64,000 bases of DNA from Comamonas sp. JUb58 (GTDB taxonomy: Bacteria; Pseudomonadota; Gammaproteobacteria; Burkholderiales; Burkholderiaceae_C): assembly GCF_004364775.1 (NCBI RefSeq), contig NZ_SOAL01000024.1, positions 1 through 64,000 on the forward strand, read 5' to 3'. Numbering within the stretch: position 1 is the first letter of the stretch; each line of letters begins with the position of its first letter. Position numbers and translations under genes: made by a program. The notes beneath the pieces are model-generated. The model made no database searches. It was not told where the DNA came from and saw nothing but the letters and a program-made list of their open reading frames with translations. Below, piece after piece: positions 35,471-45,343 of this stretch.

Positions 35471-38121
35471 GACTTGTCAGCGAGTCGCTTGAGTGAATAC
35501 AGTAGATCGAGTGCGTCGCGCGGTGTCAACGTGTCCGGCTGCAGCTCGCGCAATTGCGCCTCGACGGCGCTGGGTGTTGCGGTTTCGGCCGAGGCCGGTT
35601 GGGCAAACAGGTCCACCTGGGAGTCGCCTGCCTGCTGGCGCGATTCCAGCGCGGCCAGCGCATGGCGGGCATGGCTGAGCACGGGCGCAGGCATGCCGGC
35701 GAGCTTGGCCACCTGCACGCCATAGCTGCGGCTGGCAGGGCCCGGTTGCAGCTCATGCAAAAACACAATGTCGCTGCCCGCTTCGGTCGCGGCCACATGC
35801 ATGTTGATCGCATGCTTGGCCTTGGCTGGCAGCTCGGTCAGCTCAAAATAATGGGTGGCGAACAAGGCCAGGGCCTTGGTCTTGTCATGCAGGTGCGTGG
35901 CAATGCCGCTGGCCAGCGCCAGGCCATCAAAGGTGCTGGTGCCCCGGCCAATCTCGTCCATCAGCACCAGGCTGTAAGGCGTGGCGGCGTGCAGAATCTG
36001 CGCGGCCTCGGTCATCTCCAGCATGAAGGTGGACTGGGCATTGGCCAGGTCATCGGCCGCGCCGATGCGGGTGTGGATCGCGTCGATCGGCCCCAGCAGG
36101 CAGCGCGTGGCAGGCACATAGCTGCCCATGCTGGCCAGCAGCGCAATCAGCGCCACCTGGCGCATATAGGTCGATTTACCGCCCATGTTGGGGCCGGTGA
36201 TGATCTGCAGGCGCTGCAGGCTCGACAGCCGCGTGTTGTTGGCGATGAACGAAGCGTTGGAGGTCTCGGCCAGGCGTGCTTCCACCACCGGGTGGCGGCC
36301 CGCGTCGATGTCGATGCAGGGCTCGGGCACAAACTGCGGGGCGCACCAGTTCAGGGTCAATGAGCGCTCGGCCAGCGCGCACAGCGCATCCAGCGATGCA
36401 ATGGCCTGGCCCACGCGGGTCAGGGCGCTGACATGCGGCTGCAACTGGTCCAGCACCTGCTCGTACAGCCATTTCTCGCGCTGCAAGGCGCGTTCCTGGG
36501 CCGACAGCGCCTTGTCCTCAAAGGTCTTGAGCTCGGGCGTGATGAAGCGCTCGGCGTTCTTCAAGGTCTGGCGGCGGCGGTAGTCGTCGGGCACCTTGTC
36601 CTTGTGGCTGCTGGTGACCTCGATATAGAAGCCATGCACCTTGTTGAACTGCACGCGCAGGTTGCTGATGCCGGTGCGCGCTTTCTCGCGCGTCTCCAGG
36701 TCCAGCAAAAAGGCATCGCAGTTGGTCTGGATGGCGCGCAGCTCGTCCAGCTCGCTGTCAAAACCATTGGCGATGACGCCGCCATCGCGCACCAGCGCCG
36801 CGGGCTCGGGGTCGATGGCGCGAATCAGCAGTTCCATCGCATCCAAGGGCGGCTGCAGCGCTTCAAAAATCTCGCCCAGCAAGGGCGCAGGTGCGGCGGC
36901 ATTGCGTGCCAGCTGCTGCGCCTTTTGCAAGGTCAAGCCCAGCGCCACCAGCTCGCGCGGGCGCACCTGGCGCAGGGCGATGCGGGCAGTGATGCGCTCC
37001 ACATCGGAGACGCCTTTGAGCTCGGTGCGCAGAATCTGCCAGGGTGCGGCAGAGAGCGTGTCGCTGTCGCCGCGCAGCACGCTGATGGCGCCCAGGCGCG
37101 CACGCGCATCGCTGCGGTCGCGGCTGGGTTCGAGCAACCAGCTCTTGAGCAAGCGGCTGCCCATGCCGGTCTGGCAGGTATCGATCAGCGAGAACAAGGT
37201 CGGGCCGTCCTCACCGCGCAAGGTCTTGACCAGTTCCAGGTTGCGGCGCGTGGTCGCCGGCAGGTAGATCAGTGCATCGTCGCGCACCACATGGATGGTC
37301 TGCACATGGGGCAGGTTGCGGCCCTGGGTGTGCTCGGCATAGGTGAGCAGCGCGCCAGCGGCCGCGTGGGCGGCATACAGGGTCTGCGCATTCCAGGCCT
37401 GCAGGCTGGCGGCGCCCAGCTGCTCCAGCAGCTTGCGCTCGCCCAGCTTTTCGTCAAACTGCCAATCGGGGCGCAGCGCCAGCGGGCAGGTCAGCACACC
37501 GCTGCTGCGCAGCTGGTACAGCGATTGCTCAAAGCGCTGCGAGGCACCGGCGCTGTAGGCCACTTCGCTGGGGGCAATGCGCGCAATCCAGGCGGGCAGT
37601 TCTTCATGGGTGCACTCGGCCAGAAAAATCTTGCCCTGGGTCACGCTCAGCCAGGCCAGGCCACAGCGGGCGCGCTGCGCCTGGTGCACCACCAGCAGCA
37701 TGGCTTCGGCCTTGTCGCTCATCAGCTCGCTGTCGGTCACCGTGCCAGGCGTCACCACGCGCACCACCTTGCGGTCCACCGGCCCCTTGCTGGCCCCCAC
37801 TTCGCCCACCTGCTCGCAGATCGCTACCGATTCGCCGAGCTTGAGCAAGCGGCCCAGGTAGTTCTCCAGCGCATGGAAGGGCACGCCCGCCATCGGAATC
37901 GGCTGGCCGGCCGACTGGCCGCGTTGGGTCAAGGTGATATTGAGCAGCTGGGCGGCCTTCTCGGCATCGCCATAAAACAGCTCGTAAAAATCCCCCATGC
38001 GGTAGAACAGCAGGGTGTTGGGGTGCTCCACTTTTGCAGCGTGGTACTGCTGCATCATGGGCGTGTGCGATGAAAAATCGGCTTTCGTAAGCGTTGGATT
38101 TTCCATTTGGTTTGAACTCAT
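35467..38121 (-). CDS. mutS: DNA mismatch repair ATPase MutS
   Basis: This 884-residue protein recognises mismatches with the Phe-x-Glu in [12 protein letters not shown] (~residues 38-49). The connector, lever and clamp domains follow, then the ATPase: Walker [14 protein letters not shown] (~630) and Walker B region [13 protein letters not shown]. The C-terminal tail ends in a short helical region. The usual MutS1 length is about 850-880. mutL lies 15 kb away at 53425. The downstream Anbu-like gene is translationally coupled. Confidence 0.98.
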   Translation of the reverse strand: MSSNQMENPTLTKADFSSHTPMMQQYHAAKVEHPNTLLFYRMGDFYELFYGDAEKAAQLLNITLTQRGQSAGQPIPMAGVPFHALENYLGRLLKLGESVAICEQVGEVGASKGPVDRKVVRVVTPGTVTDSELMSDKAEAMLLVVHQAQRARCGLAWLSVTQGKIFLAECTHEELPAWIARIAPSEVAYSAGASQRFEQSLYQLRSSGVLTCPLALRPDWQFDEKLGERKLLEQLGAASLQAWNAQTLYAAHAAAGALLTYAEHTQGRNLPHVQTIHVVRDDALIYLPATTRRNLELVKTLRGEDGPTLFSLIDTCQTGMGSRLLKSWLLEPSRDRSDARARLGAISVLRGDSDTLSAAPWQILRTELKGVSDVERITARIALRQVRPRELVALGLTLQKAQQLARNAAAPAPLLGEIFEALQPPLDAMELLIRAIDPEPAALVRDGGVIANGFDSELDELRAIQTNCDAFLLDLETREKARTGISNLRVQFNKVHGFYIEVTSSHKDKVPDDYRRRQTLKNAERFITPELKTFEDKALSAQERALQREKWLYEQVLDQLQPHVSALTRVGQAIASLDALCALAERSLTLNWCAPQFVPEPCIDIDAGRHPVVEARLAETSNASFIANNTRLSSLQRLQIITGPNMGGKSTYMRQVALIALLASMGSYVPATRCLLGPIDAIHTRIGAADDLANAQSTFMLEMTEAAQILHAATPYSLVLMDEIGRGTSTFDGLALASGIATHLHDKTKALALFATHYFELTELPAKAKHAINMHVAATEAGSDIVFLHELQPGPASRSYGVQVAKLAGMPAPVLSHARHALAALESRQQAGDSQVDLFAQPASAETATPSAVEAQLRELQPDTLTPRDALDLLYSLKRLADKS

Positions 38122-38598
38122 CTATTGGTGTCGGTTGGTATGAATCCAACTTGGCATGGCAGGGGTGATGGGGGGGCGGCATCGGCCTGTAAAGGCTAGC
38201 CTGAACGCTGTCGCACCAGGGGCAGGGCGCCATGCGCCGGTCTGTCTCTGGCCGCAATGCGCATCATACAAGGCTGGTCGGGGCCCACAGGGCCTGGGTG
38301 GGGTGAGCATATTAACGTAATTGGCGGTGTAAGTTGGCAACCACTCGCATGCATAACGAGGTAATGCCAGGGAGATTCGCCCCAGCATGAGCGCTCTGCC
38401 ATGCCTGCAATGGCAGTATGAGCGGCAGCGATTTTGAAGAGATTTAACACCCCGATGCGAATGTAAAGCCCATCGCAGCGCCTTGAAAATCTCAGTAAAG
38501 CTGGCCGATTCCTACCGCTTTGCACTGCAGCTTGGGCCATCATGAACCGCAAGCAAGGCAGTGGTGCCTTGTGGCAATACAAGGATAGGAGGTCCTCA
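38122..38598. other. Gene-free region between mutS and the RcnB-like gene (477 bases)
   Basis: This gap separates divergent genes and should contain both promoters. I found no convincing open reading frame, RNA gene or palindrome. An A/T-rich patch near 38310-38325 (CATATTAACGTAAT) is the likeliest place for a promoter. The sequence just before 38599 carries AGGAGG, the ribosome binding site of the RcnB-like gene. Confidence 0.4.
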
Positions 38599-38979
38599 AT
38601 GACTACATGGACAAATCGGATCGCAGTCGCTGCCTTGGTGGCAACCATGGGTGCTGGTGCAGTGGGCGTGCATGCCCAGCCGCGCCCTCCGCAGGATTCC
38701 CACCGCTATGACGACCGGGGCCATGCGCAGCCCGATCGCCGCCATGATTCGCACCGGCCTGATGCGCGCAACCACCGGGGTGCCGGGCCGGACCACCGCT
38801 GGGTCAAGGGCTCGCGCGTGCCGCCCCAGTACCGGGCGCATGGCTATGTGGTCAACGACTGGCGCGGCCACCGCCTGAGCTCGCCTCCGCGCGGTTACCA
38901 CTGGATCCAGAATGGCGGTGACTACCTGCTGGTGGCCATTGCCTCCGGCGTGATTGCCCAGATTGTGTTTGGCAACTGA
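38599..38979 (+). CDS. RcnB-family periplasmic protein
   Basis: This 126-residue protein has a signal peptide (cleavage near GVHAQP), then a very His/Arg/Asp-rich segment (residues ~25-65). The RcnB-like domain follows with WVKGSRVPPQYRAHGYVV, then SSPPRGYHWIQNGGDYLLVA and a final hydrophobic IASGVIAQIVFG. E. coli RcnB takes part in nickel and cobalt homeostasis, but no metal efflux gene is adjacent here. AGGAGG precedes the ATG, one of the best ribosome binding sites in the window. Confidence 0.85.
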   Translation: MTTWTNRIAVAALVATMGAGAVGVHAQPRPPQDSHRYDDRGHAQPDRRHDSHRPDARNHRGAGPDHRWVKGSRVPPQYRAHGYVVNDWRGHRLSSPPRGYHWIQNGGDYLLVAIASGVIAQIVFGN

Positions 38980-39009
38980 TCGCTAGACTACTTTCTGATC
39001 GCCCAAAGA

Positions 39010-39040
39010 CAAAGCCCGCAGGCATGGCCTGCGGGCTTTG
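39010..39040. terminator. Bidirectional terminator between the RcnB-like gene and suhB
   Basis: CAAAGCCCGCAGGC pairs perfectly with GCCTGCGGGCTTTG around an ATG loop, between two convergent genes. The T-run is short on the plus strand. Confidence 0.85.
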
Positions 39041-39060
39041 TCGTAAGGGAGCGCGGAGAT

Positions 39061-39972
39061 TTACTCGGCTTGCTCGGCGTCTGGCTCGGCGGGGGTGTCC
39101 GCAGCGGGCTCGGCGCCGTCGTCGTTCAGGGCCTGGCGCACGCCGGCCTTGTCACCCGCGCTGGCAAACTTGCTGTACTTGGCCAGGATAGGCACCAGCT
39201 GGCCGTAGATGCGGGGCGTGCCGGCCAGCACTTCGCGTTGCTCCAGGAAGTCGGCTTCACCGGTGAAGTTGCCGACCAGGCCGCCGGCCTCGGTCACCAG
39301 CAGCGAGCCGGCTGCCACGTCCCAGATGCTCAGGCCCGTTTCAAAGAAACCATCGCTGAAACCAGCGGCCACATAGGCCAGGTCCAGTGCCGCTGCGCCG
39401 GGGCGGCGCACGCCGCTGGTGCGCTGCATCACATCGCCCAGCATGGCCATGTACTGCTTGAAGTTGTCGCCCGGACGGAAGGGGAAGCCGGTGGTGATCA
39501 GGGTGTCGCGCAGCAGGGTGCGCTTGGACACGCGGATGCGGCGCTCGTTCAGGAAGGCGCCACGGCCACGGGTGGCGGTGAACAGGTCGTTGCGGGTGGG
39601 GTCGTACACGACGGCTTGCTCGATGCGGCCGTTCACGGCCAGCGCGATGCTGACGCAGTAGACGGGGAAGCCGTGGATGAAGTTGGTGGTGCCGTCCAGC
39701 GGATCGATGATCCAGATGTGGTTGGAGCGGGGGTTGCCGTATTCGTTGCCCGATTCTTCGGCGAGGATGCCGTGGTCAGGGTAGGCGGTCAGCAAGGTCT
39801 CGATGATCGCTTGCTCGGAGGCCTGGTCCACTTCGGTCACAAAGTCGTTCACCTGTTTGGTCGAAACCCGCACCGATTCCACGTCAAGCGCGGCACGGTT
39901 GATGATGGCGCCAGCAGCGCGAGCGGCCTTGATGGCCATGTTGAGCATGGGGTGCAGGGAGGAGGACGACAT
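39061..39972 (-). CDS. suhB: Inositol-1-monophosphatase / Nus factor SuhB
   Basis: This 303-residue protein has the metal-dependent phosphatase motifs AEESG (~71), [14 protein letters not shown] (~88-101) and [16 protein letters not shown] (~216-231). Apart from inositol phosphatase activity, SuhB assists rRNA transcription antitermination in E. coli. A C-terminal extension of about 25 residues is Asp/Glu/Ala/Pro-rich. The start is placed at ATG 39972, close to the family's usual MHPMLN opening. It is divergent from trmJ, as in many betaproteobacteria. Confidence 0.93.
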   Translation of the reverse strand: MSSSSLHPMLNMAIKAARAAGAIINRAALDVESVRVSTKQVNDFVTEVDQASEQAIIETLLTAYPDHGILAEESGNEYGNPRSNHIWIIDPLDGTTNFIHGFPVYCVSIALAVNGRIEQAVVYDPTRNDLFTATRGRGAFLNERRIRVSKRTLLRDTLITTGFPFRPGDNFKQYMAMLGDVMQRTSGVRRPGAAALDLAYVAAGFSDGFFETGLSIWDVAAGSLLVTEAGGLVGNFTGEADFLEQREVLAGTPRIYGQLVPILAKYSKFASAGDKAGVRQALNDDGAEPAADTPAEPDAEQAE

Positions 39973-40134
39973 AAATTGTGTGGGCGTAAGTGGGGCAGCA
40001 AAAACGCTGCGAAACGCTGGGGCAAGAGCGGCTTGTAGATCGCGGCCGGCGATGCGGCAGCGACAATAGGGGCTAGATTGTACCTGCGCTCGATTTTTTT
40101 CGCTGGTGCATGCCCCTTTTTGCTCGACCTGTCT

Positions 40135-40959
40135 ATGAAAACCCGTTTTGTTCTGATTGAAACCAGCCATGCCGGCAATGTGGGCGCTGCCGCCCGTGCC
40201 ATCAAGACCATGGGTTTCGATGACCTGGTGCTGGTGCGCCCGCGCTGGAGCAATGTGCTGCGCAAGGAAGAAACCATCCAACGCGCCAGCGGTGCACTGG
40301 ATGTGCTGGCCAACTGCCGCATTGTGCAGTCGGTGGAGGAGGCCTTGGATGGCATGAGCCACCTCTGCGCCACCGCCATGACCCCGCGTGACTTTGGCCC
40401 ACCGGCCCGCACGCCGCGCGAGCATTTTGCGCTGCTGCTGCAGGGCGCGCTCGCGGCCCAGCCTGGGCCGGCTCCGCTGGATGAAGACACCAGCCCCGCA
40501 GCTAGCGATGCAGCCAGCGACGCCACAGCCGCCAACCCCAGCGGCGAGACCGGCGTCGCCTTTTTGTTTGGCTGCGAACGCTATGGCATGGCCAATGAGG
40601 ATGTGTACCGCTGCAATGTGGCGCTGTCGATTCCGACCAATCCGGATTTTGGCTCGCTGAACCTGGCCTCGGCCGTGCAGGTGGTGGCCTATGACTGGCG
40701 CCAGGCACTGGGCGGCTATGGCGTGAGCGATGTGGCGGCGCGCGGCGAGCGGGCCGATGCCCAGCAGGTGGCAGGCATGCTGGCGCATTGGCAGCAGGCG
40801 CTGGCCGAGATCGGCTTTCTGGACCTGGATGCCCCCAAGAAGCTGATGCCCCGGCTCAACCAGATGTTCAACCGCGCGCAACTGACCCAGGAAGAAATCC
40901 ACATACTGAGAGGTGTTGCCAAGGCCATGCTGCGTACGGCCGAGGCCACAAAACGCTAG
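40135..40959 (+). CDS. trmJ: tRNA (cytidine/uridine-2'-O-)-methyltransferase TrmJ
   Basis: This 274-residue SPOUT methyltransferase acts at tRNA position 32. Motifs are [20 protein letters not shown] at the N-terminus and the knot region [19 protein letters not shown], then [18 protein letters not shown]. An Ala/Pro/Asp-rich insertion (about residues 107-137) interrupts the SPOUT fold between strands and looks like a surface loop. ATG 40135 matches the family start. Confidence 0.93.
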   Translation: MKTRFVLIETSHAGNVGAAARAIKTMGFDDLVLVRPRWSNVLRKEETIQRASGALDVLANCRIVQSVEEALDGMSHLCATAMTPRDFGPPARTPREHFALLLQGALAAQPGPAPLDEDTSPAASDAASDATAANPSGETGVAFLFGCERYGMANEDVYRCNVALSIPTNPDFGSLNLASAVQVVAYDWRQALGGYGVSDVAARGERADAQQVAGMLAHWQQALAEIGFLDLDAPKKLMPRLNQMFNRAQLTQEEIHILRGVAKAMLRTAEATKR

Positions 40960-40998
40960 ACTGGCGGGCCCTCGAATACTTATATAACCATTGTTTCC

Positions 40999-41778
40999 AT
41001 GCTTGACCGCCTGCGTTCCGATATTCAGTGCATCCTCGACCGCGATCCTGCTGCCCGCAGCCGTTGGGAGGTTGTCACCTGTTATCCCGGTCTGCATGCG
41101 ATCTGGATGCAGCGCCCCGCGCACTGGTGCTGGAACCATGGCTTCAAATGGACGGGCCGTTTCATCTCGCACCTGGCCCGCTGGCTGACCGGCATCGAGA
41201 TCCACCCGGGCGCGCAGATCGGCCGCAATGTCTTTATCGACCATGGCATGGGTGTCGTGATTGGTGAGACCGCGGTGGTGGGCGACGGCTGCACCATCTA
41301 CCACGGCGTTACCCTGGGCGGCACCACGCTCTACAAGGGCGCCAAGCGCCATCCCACCTTGGGCAAGAACGTGGTGGTGGCTGCGGGTGCCAAGGTGCTG
41401 GGCGGTTTTGAGGTTGGTGATGGCGCCAAGATCGGCAGCAATGCCGTGGTCATCAAGCCCGTGCCTGCAGGTGCCACGGCCGTGGGCATTCCCGCCCGCA
41501 TCATTGCCTCGCGCCAGGGCGCCAGTGCCGATGTCACTGCAGCGCAGACAGACCAGAAGTTTGCCGCCTACGGCGTGACGCAAGAGGATGACCCGCTGTC
41601 CAAGGCCATGCGCGGCATCATCGACAGCGCGGCCGGCCATGAGCAGCAGATCACCATGCTCTGGGCGGCCATCGAGAAGCTGTCGGTGCAAAGCAAGGTG
41701 GGCGATTGCGTGCCTTGCGATGCGCAGCGCGAAGCCGAGTTTGAAGCCCAGAAGCTGAGCGACCTGGTCGGCAAGTAA
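40999..41778 (+). CDS. cysE: Serine O-acetyltransferase (CysE)
   Basis: This 259-residue enzyme makes O-acetylserine for cysteine synthesis. The left-handed beta helix contains [40 protein letters not shown] and [17 protein letters not shown]; the catalytic His and Asp sit in IDHGMG. It is the short CysE form lacking the long E. coli N-terminal domain. A helical tail of ~80 residues follows the hexapeptide repeats. It lies 39 bases after trmJ and is probably cotranscribed. Confidence 0.94.
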   Translation: MLDRLRSDIQCILDRDPAARSRWEVVTCYPGLHAIWMQRPAHWCWNHGFKWTGRFISHLARWLTGIEIHPGAQIGRNVFIDHGMGVVIGETAVVGDGCTIYHGVTLGGTTLYKGAKRHPTLGKNVVVAAGAKVLGGFEVGDGAKIGSNAVVIKPVPAGATAVGIPARIIASRQGASADVTAAQTDQKFAAYGVTQEDDPLSKAMRGIIDSAAGHEQQITMLWAAIEKLSVQSKVGDCVPCDAQREAEFEAQKLSDLVGK

Positions 41779-41817
41779 GCCGGTGTCGGTTGCCGGTCGC
41801 TGGCCCAGCCAGGTCGG

Positions 41818-42249
41818 CTAGCCCAGCTTGCGCACCATCGCAGCATCGGGCGCCAGCACCTGGCCATCGGCGGTCTTTGGTTGCATGCGGGCTACCGGCT
41901 GGCCGCTGGCTTTTTCCACCAGGCTCGAATGCACCTCGCCGGGCGCAAACAGCTGGTCCTCCCCCCATTGGCGCAGCGCCACCACCACCGGGAACAGGCC
42001 CAGGCCCTTGGCCGTCAGCGCATATTCCTGGTAGGCACTGCCGTCGGATGCGGGCTGCGTCTGCAGCACACCCGCATCCACCAGCTTGCGCAGGCGGTCG
42101 CTCAGGATATTGCGCGCCATGCCCAGGTTGCGCTGCAAATCCCCAAAGCGCTGCACCCCATCAAAGGCATCCCGCACGATCAACAGCGACCAGCGGTCGC
42201 CAATGGCATCCAAGGCGCGCGCAACAGGGCAGGGCTCAGGCGAGGTCAT
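41818..42249 (-). CDS. HxlR-family transcriptional regulator
   Basis: This 143-residue winged-helix protein has the HxlR opening CPVARALDAIGDRWSLLIVR followed by the DNA-binding helices RFGDLQRNLGMARNILSDRL and YQEYALTAKGL. Members respond to redox stress, electrophiles or toxic compounds. It is divergent from the MFS exporter at 42341 across 91 bases holding a long palindrome, so it most likely represses that exporter and itself. Confidence 0.93.
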   Translation of the reverse strand: MTSPEPCPVARALDAIGDRWSLLIVRDAFDGVQRFGDLQRNLGMARNILSDRLRKLVDAGVLQTQPASDGSAYQEYALTAKGLGLFPVVVALRQWGEDQLFAPGEVHSSLVEKASGQPVARMQPKTADGQVLAPDAAMVRKLG

Positions 42250-42310
42250 GTGCGGTTCTCCAAGTTCCGGTCAATCAAGTTGCATTTTAAAACTGGAATG
42301 CCTAGAATCA

Positions 42311-42335
42311 ATCTGGTTTTAAATTAAAACTAGAT
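42311..42335. promoter_or_regulatory. HxlR operator candidate, 25-bp palindrome
   Basis: The core GTTTTAAATTAAAAC (42316-42330) is a perfect inverted repeat. The arms extend it to 25 bases (ATCT...AGAT) with one mismatch. It ends six bases before the ATG of the MFS gene. A weaker related site, GCATT...AATGC around TTTTAAAACT, lies at 42282-42301 nearer the HxlR gene. Confidence 0.75.
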
Positions 42336-42340
42336 TGGCG

Positions 42341-43582
42341 ATGACTTCTTCTTCTTGCGTTGATACCCCGGGCCCGCAGGCCCAGCGCGCTGCCGTGCCG
42401 CCTGGCCTGGTAGGCCTGTTTGCCGTGGCTGCTGGCGCCAGCGTGGCCAATGTCTACTACGCCCAGCCCTTGCTGGATGCGGTCGCGCAGGACCTGGGCA
42501 TACCGCTGGCTGCCGTGGGTGGCGTCATTACGGCCACGCAGCTGGGATCCGCCCTGGCCTTGCTGCTGCTGGTGCCGCTGGGCGACCGGGTCAACCGGCG
42601 GCCCTTGATGGCCTGGCAGTTGCTGGCCCTGGTGCTGGCGTTGCTGGCGGTGGCTTGGGCGCCATCTGCGCCCTGCTTGATGGCGGCGATGCTGGCAGTG
42701 GGCTTGCTCGGCACGGCGATGACCCAGGGCCTGATCGCCTACGCCGCCAGCGCGGCACCACCTGATGCCCAGGGCCGGGTCGTGGGCGGCGCGCAAAGCG
42801 GGGTCTTCATCGGCCTGCTGCTGGCGCGGGTGTTGGCGGGGGCTGTGGGCGACGCCTGGGGCTGGCGCAGCGTCTATATGGCCTCAGCAGCGCTGATGCT
42901 GGCGATGGCCTTGCCTCTGTGGTGGTGGCTGCCGGTGCTGGCGCATCGGCCATCCAATCTGGGCTATGGCCAGTTGGTGGCATCGATGGGCAGCCTGCTG
43001 CGGCGCGACCGGGTCCTGCAGGTGCGTGGCGTGCTGGCCTTGCTGATGTTTGCCGCGTTCAGCATTTTCTGGAGCAGCCTGGTGCTGCCGCTGCGCGCGG
43101 CGCCCTTTGGTTTTTCGCACAGCGCCATTGGCCTGTTTGGCCTGGTGGGCGCTGCTGGTGCCTTGGCGGCCACCGTGGCGGGGCGCTGGGTGGACAGGGG
43201 CCAGGCACAGCGCGCATCGCTATGGGCCTTGCTGGCGCTGCTGCTGGCCTGGCTGCCCTTGGCCGGTTTGGGCTGGCTGCCCGACCCGCGCTGGGCGATA
43301 GCGGCCCTGGTGCTGGGCATTGTGCTGCTGGACCTGGGCGGCCAAGCCTTGCATGTCAGCAACCAGGGCCTGATCTTTGCGCGCAGCAATGATGCGCACA
43401 GCAGGGTGGTGGCCGTCTACATGCTGTTCTATGCAGTCGGCAGCGGGCTGGGGGCCATCAGCGCCACCAGCATCTATGCCTATGCGGGTTGGCTGGGCGT
43501 TTGCGCGCTGGGTGCGGTGGTCAGCGGCGCCGCGCTGCTGTTTTGGTGGGCGACCCGGGACTGGATGCGCGCAGGCGCCTGA
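42341..43582 (+). CDS. MFS-family exporter, HxlR-controlled
   Basis: This 413-residue protein has 12 predicted transmembrane segments. The N-terminal signature is GASVANVYYAQPLLDAVAQD, and the loop 2-3 motif is PLGDRVNRRPL. The family includes drug and metabolite effluxers of the YfcJ/AraJ kind. The ATG at 42341 follows the operator closely. The pairing with a divergent HxlR gene suggests inducible export of a toxic small molecule. Confidence 0.88.
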   Translation: MTSSSCVDTPGPQAQRAAVPPGLVGLFAVAAGASVANVYYAQPLLDAVAQDLGIPLAAVGGVITATQLGSALALLLLVPLGDRVNRRPLMAWQLLALVLALLAVAWAPSAPCLMAAMLAVGLLGTAMTQGLIAYAASAAPPDAQGRVVGGAQSGVFIGLLLARVLAGAVGDAWGWRSVYMASAALMLAMALPLWWWLPVLAHRPSNLGYGQLVASMGSLLRRDRVLQVRGVLALLMFAAFSIFWSSLVLPLRAAPFGFSHSAIGLFGLVGAAGALAATVAGRWVDRGQAQRASLWALLALLLAWLPLAGLGWLPDPRWAIAALVLGIVLLDLGGQALHVSNQGLIFARSNDAHSRVVAVYMLFYAVGSGLGAISATSIYAYAGWLGVCALGAVVSGAALLFWWATRDWMRAGA

Positions 43583-43588
43583 TGGGTT

Positions 43589-44692
43589 TCAGCCCTGGCC
43601 GTGCAGCAAGGTCTGCAGTGCCTGCTGCGTGGCCTCGCAGTCACCAAAATGCGTGCTGACCCATTCGCGGTGGTAGTACGTTGGCAGGTAGCGCTCGCCA
43701 GCGTCGCACAGCAGGCTGAGCAGCGAGCCGGTTTCGCCCCGCTGGCGCATGCCATCGGCCAGGCGCAGCATGGCCACCATATTGGTGCCGGTCGAAGGCC
43801 CCACCTTGCGGCCCAGCACATCGCCCAGCAGCTGCATCGCGGTGACCGATTCGCGGTTGCTGACGACCTCCATATGGTCCACCACGCCCCGGACAAAGCT
43901 GGGCTCGACGCGCGGGCGGCCAATGCCTTCGATGCGCGAGCCGGGCGCCGTCAGGCTGGCGTCGCCACTGCGCCAGTAATCATGGAACACGCTGCCTTCC
44001 GGGTCGGCCACACAGACCTGGCTGTCGTAGCGCATGTAGCGCACAAAGCGGCCAATGGTGGCGCTGGTGCCGCCGGTGCCCGCACCCACCACGATCCAGC
44101 GCGGGACGGGGTGGCGTTCCATGCGCATTTGCTGGAACATGCTCTGCGCGATGTTGTTGTTGCCACGCCAGTCGGTGGCGCGTTCGGCATAGGTGAACTG
44201 GTCCATGTAGTGGCCGCCGGTGGTCTGGGCCAGCGCACGGGCGGCATCATAGACTTCGCCGGCATGGCCGACAAAGTGGCAGCGTCCGCCTAAAAATTCA
44301 ATCTGCGCAATCTTCTCGGGCGAGGTGGACTGCGGCATCACTGCGACAAAAGGCAGGCCCAGCAGGCGCGCAAAATAGGCCTCGCTCACGGCCGTGGAGC
44401 CGCTGGAGGCTTCGACAATCGTTGTGCCCTCTCGCACCCAGCCATTGCACAGCGCATAGAGAAACAGCGAGCGCGCCAGCCGGTGCTTGAGGCTGCCGGT
44501 GGGGTGGGTAGATTCATCCTTGAGGTAGAGGTCAATCCCCGCCTGCGCGTAGCAGGGCAGGTTCAGGGGAATCAGGTGGGTGTCGGCACTGCGCTGGTAA
44601 TCAGCGTCGATCTTGGCAATGGCCTGGTCACGCCAGCCGTGGTGGTTGAGGGCCTGGGGAGCGCTGATGGTGGGGGTGTCGTGGGGCTGCAT
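43589..44692 (-). CDS. PLP-dependent cysteine synthase-like enzyme / cysteine desulfhydrase type
   Basis: This 367-residue fold-type II PLP enzyme has the Schiff-base Lys in [15 protein letters not shown] (~residues 60-75), the substrate loop [16 protein letters not shown], and the PLP phosphate-binding loop [18 protein letters not shown] near residue 210. Relatives such as mycobacterial Cds1 degrade L-cysteine to pyruvate, ammonia and sulfide, whereas OASS types make cysteine. Sequence alone does not decide. The C-terminal extension ([18 protein letters not shown]) favours the Cds1-like group. It converges on the MFS gene with six bases between stops. Confidence 0.85.
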   Translation of the reverse strand: MQPHDTPTISAPQALNHHGWRDQAIAKIDADYQRSADTHLIPLNLPCYAQAGIDLYLKDESTHPTGSLKHRLARSLFLYALCNGWVREGTTIVEASSGSTAVSEAYFARLLGLPFVAVMPQSTSPEKIAQIEFLGGRCHFVGHAGEVYDAARALAQTTGGHYMDQFTYAERATDWRGNNNIAQSMFQQMRMERHPVPRWIVVGAGTGGTSATIGRFVRYMRYDSQVCVADPEGSVFHDYWRSGDASLTAPGSRIEGIGRPRVEPSFVRGVVDHMEVVSNRESVTAMQLLGDVLGRKVGPSTGTNMVAMLRLADGMRQRGETGSLLSLLCDAGERYLPTYYHREWVSTHFGDCEATQQALQTLLHGQG

Positions 44693-44782
44693 GGCTATGG
44701 ATTATGACGCCATGACAAAAAATGGCTATCCAGGCAGAGCTGCCTGCACTGCCATGGCAAGCGCAAATGGCTGCTTCCGTCG

Positions 44783-45325
44783 TCAGACGCTTGCAGGCTG
44801 TGCGCGCCCCAGAGCGGCCAGCACCGCAGGCGCAATGCGCCGGTGCATAGGCGCCACCGGCAGCATGTACAGATGGCCAAGCAGGTTGCGGACATGCACC
44901 ACCGTTGTGATGGTGATGGCGACCTGGTCTTGCTGGCCCGCCACAGGCGCCCGGTGCACGCTGAGCACCACGTTCAGATGCTTGTCGCTGTCGCCGATCA
45001 GTGCTTCATCGGCGCTGTTCTCAACCACCGTAAATACGCCCACGCGCTCGCCTGGTTGGTAGGCGCTGGCGGGGCGCAGCGGGTCGATCTGGGAGAGGGT
45101 GCCCAGGTCCTTGAGTCCCACCAGTTGGCCCACCCGGTTGCGGGCCTGCATGCACCACTCAATCCAGCGCGGCGTGCGTGCGACGGCGGCCAGAAAATAG
45201 GCCAGCGCGGGCTCGCCGGCCTCTGCGGTGTGGATGCACCAGGCATCCTGAAAATGCGCGCCGGCCAGGCGTTGGGCGATGCGGCTGCCCGTAGGTGGGC
45301 GGCATTCTTGCGGATGGGTTGGCAT
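44783..45325 (-). CDS. DUF2867 family protein
   Basis: This 180-residue protein (SRIAQRLAGAHFQDAWCIHT, then YQPGERVGVFTVVENSADEA and HLNVVLSVHRA) belongs to the DUF2867 family, whose fold resembles polyketide-cyclase/SRPBCC proteins. No function is established. It lies 18 bases downstream of miaA on the same strand and is probably cotranscribed with it. Confidence 0.82.
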   Translation of the reverse strand: MPTHPQECRPPTGSRIAQRLAGAHFQDAWCIHTAEAGEPALAYFLAAVARTPRWIEWCMQARNRVGQLVGLKDLGTLSQIDPLRPASAYQPGERVGVFTVVENSADEALIGDSDKHLNVVLSVHRAPVAGQQDQVAITITTVVHVRNLLGHLYMLPVAPMHRRIAPAVLAALGRAQPASV

Positions 45326-45343
45326 GGTGTGGATGAGCGCTAA

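Noticed and set aside
39973-41691. Upstream extension of suhB through trmJ and cysE on the minus strand
   Set aside because: The extra 570 or so residues are antisense to two recognisable genes. SuhB homologues start near 39972.
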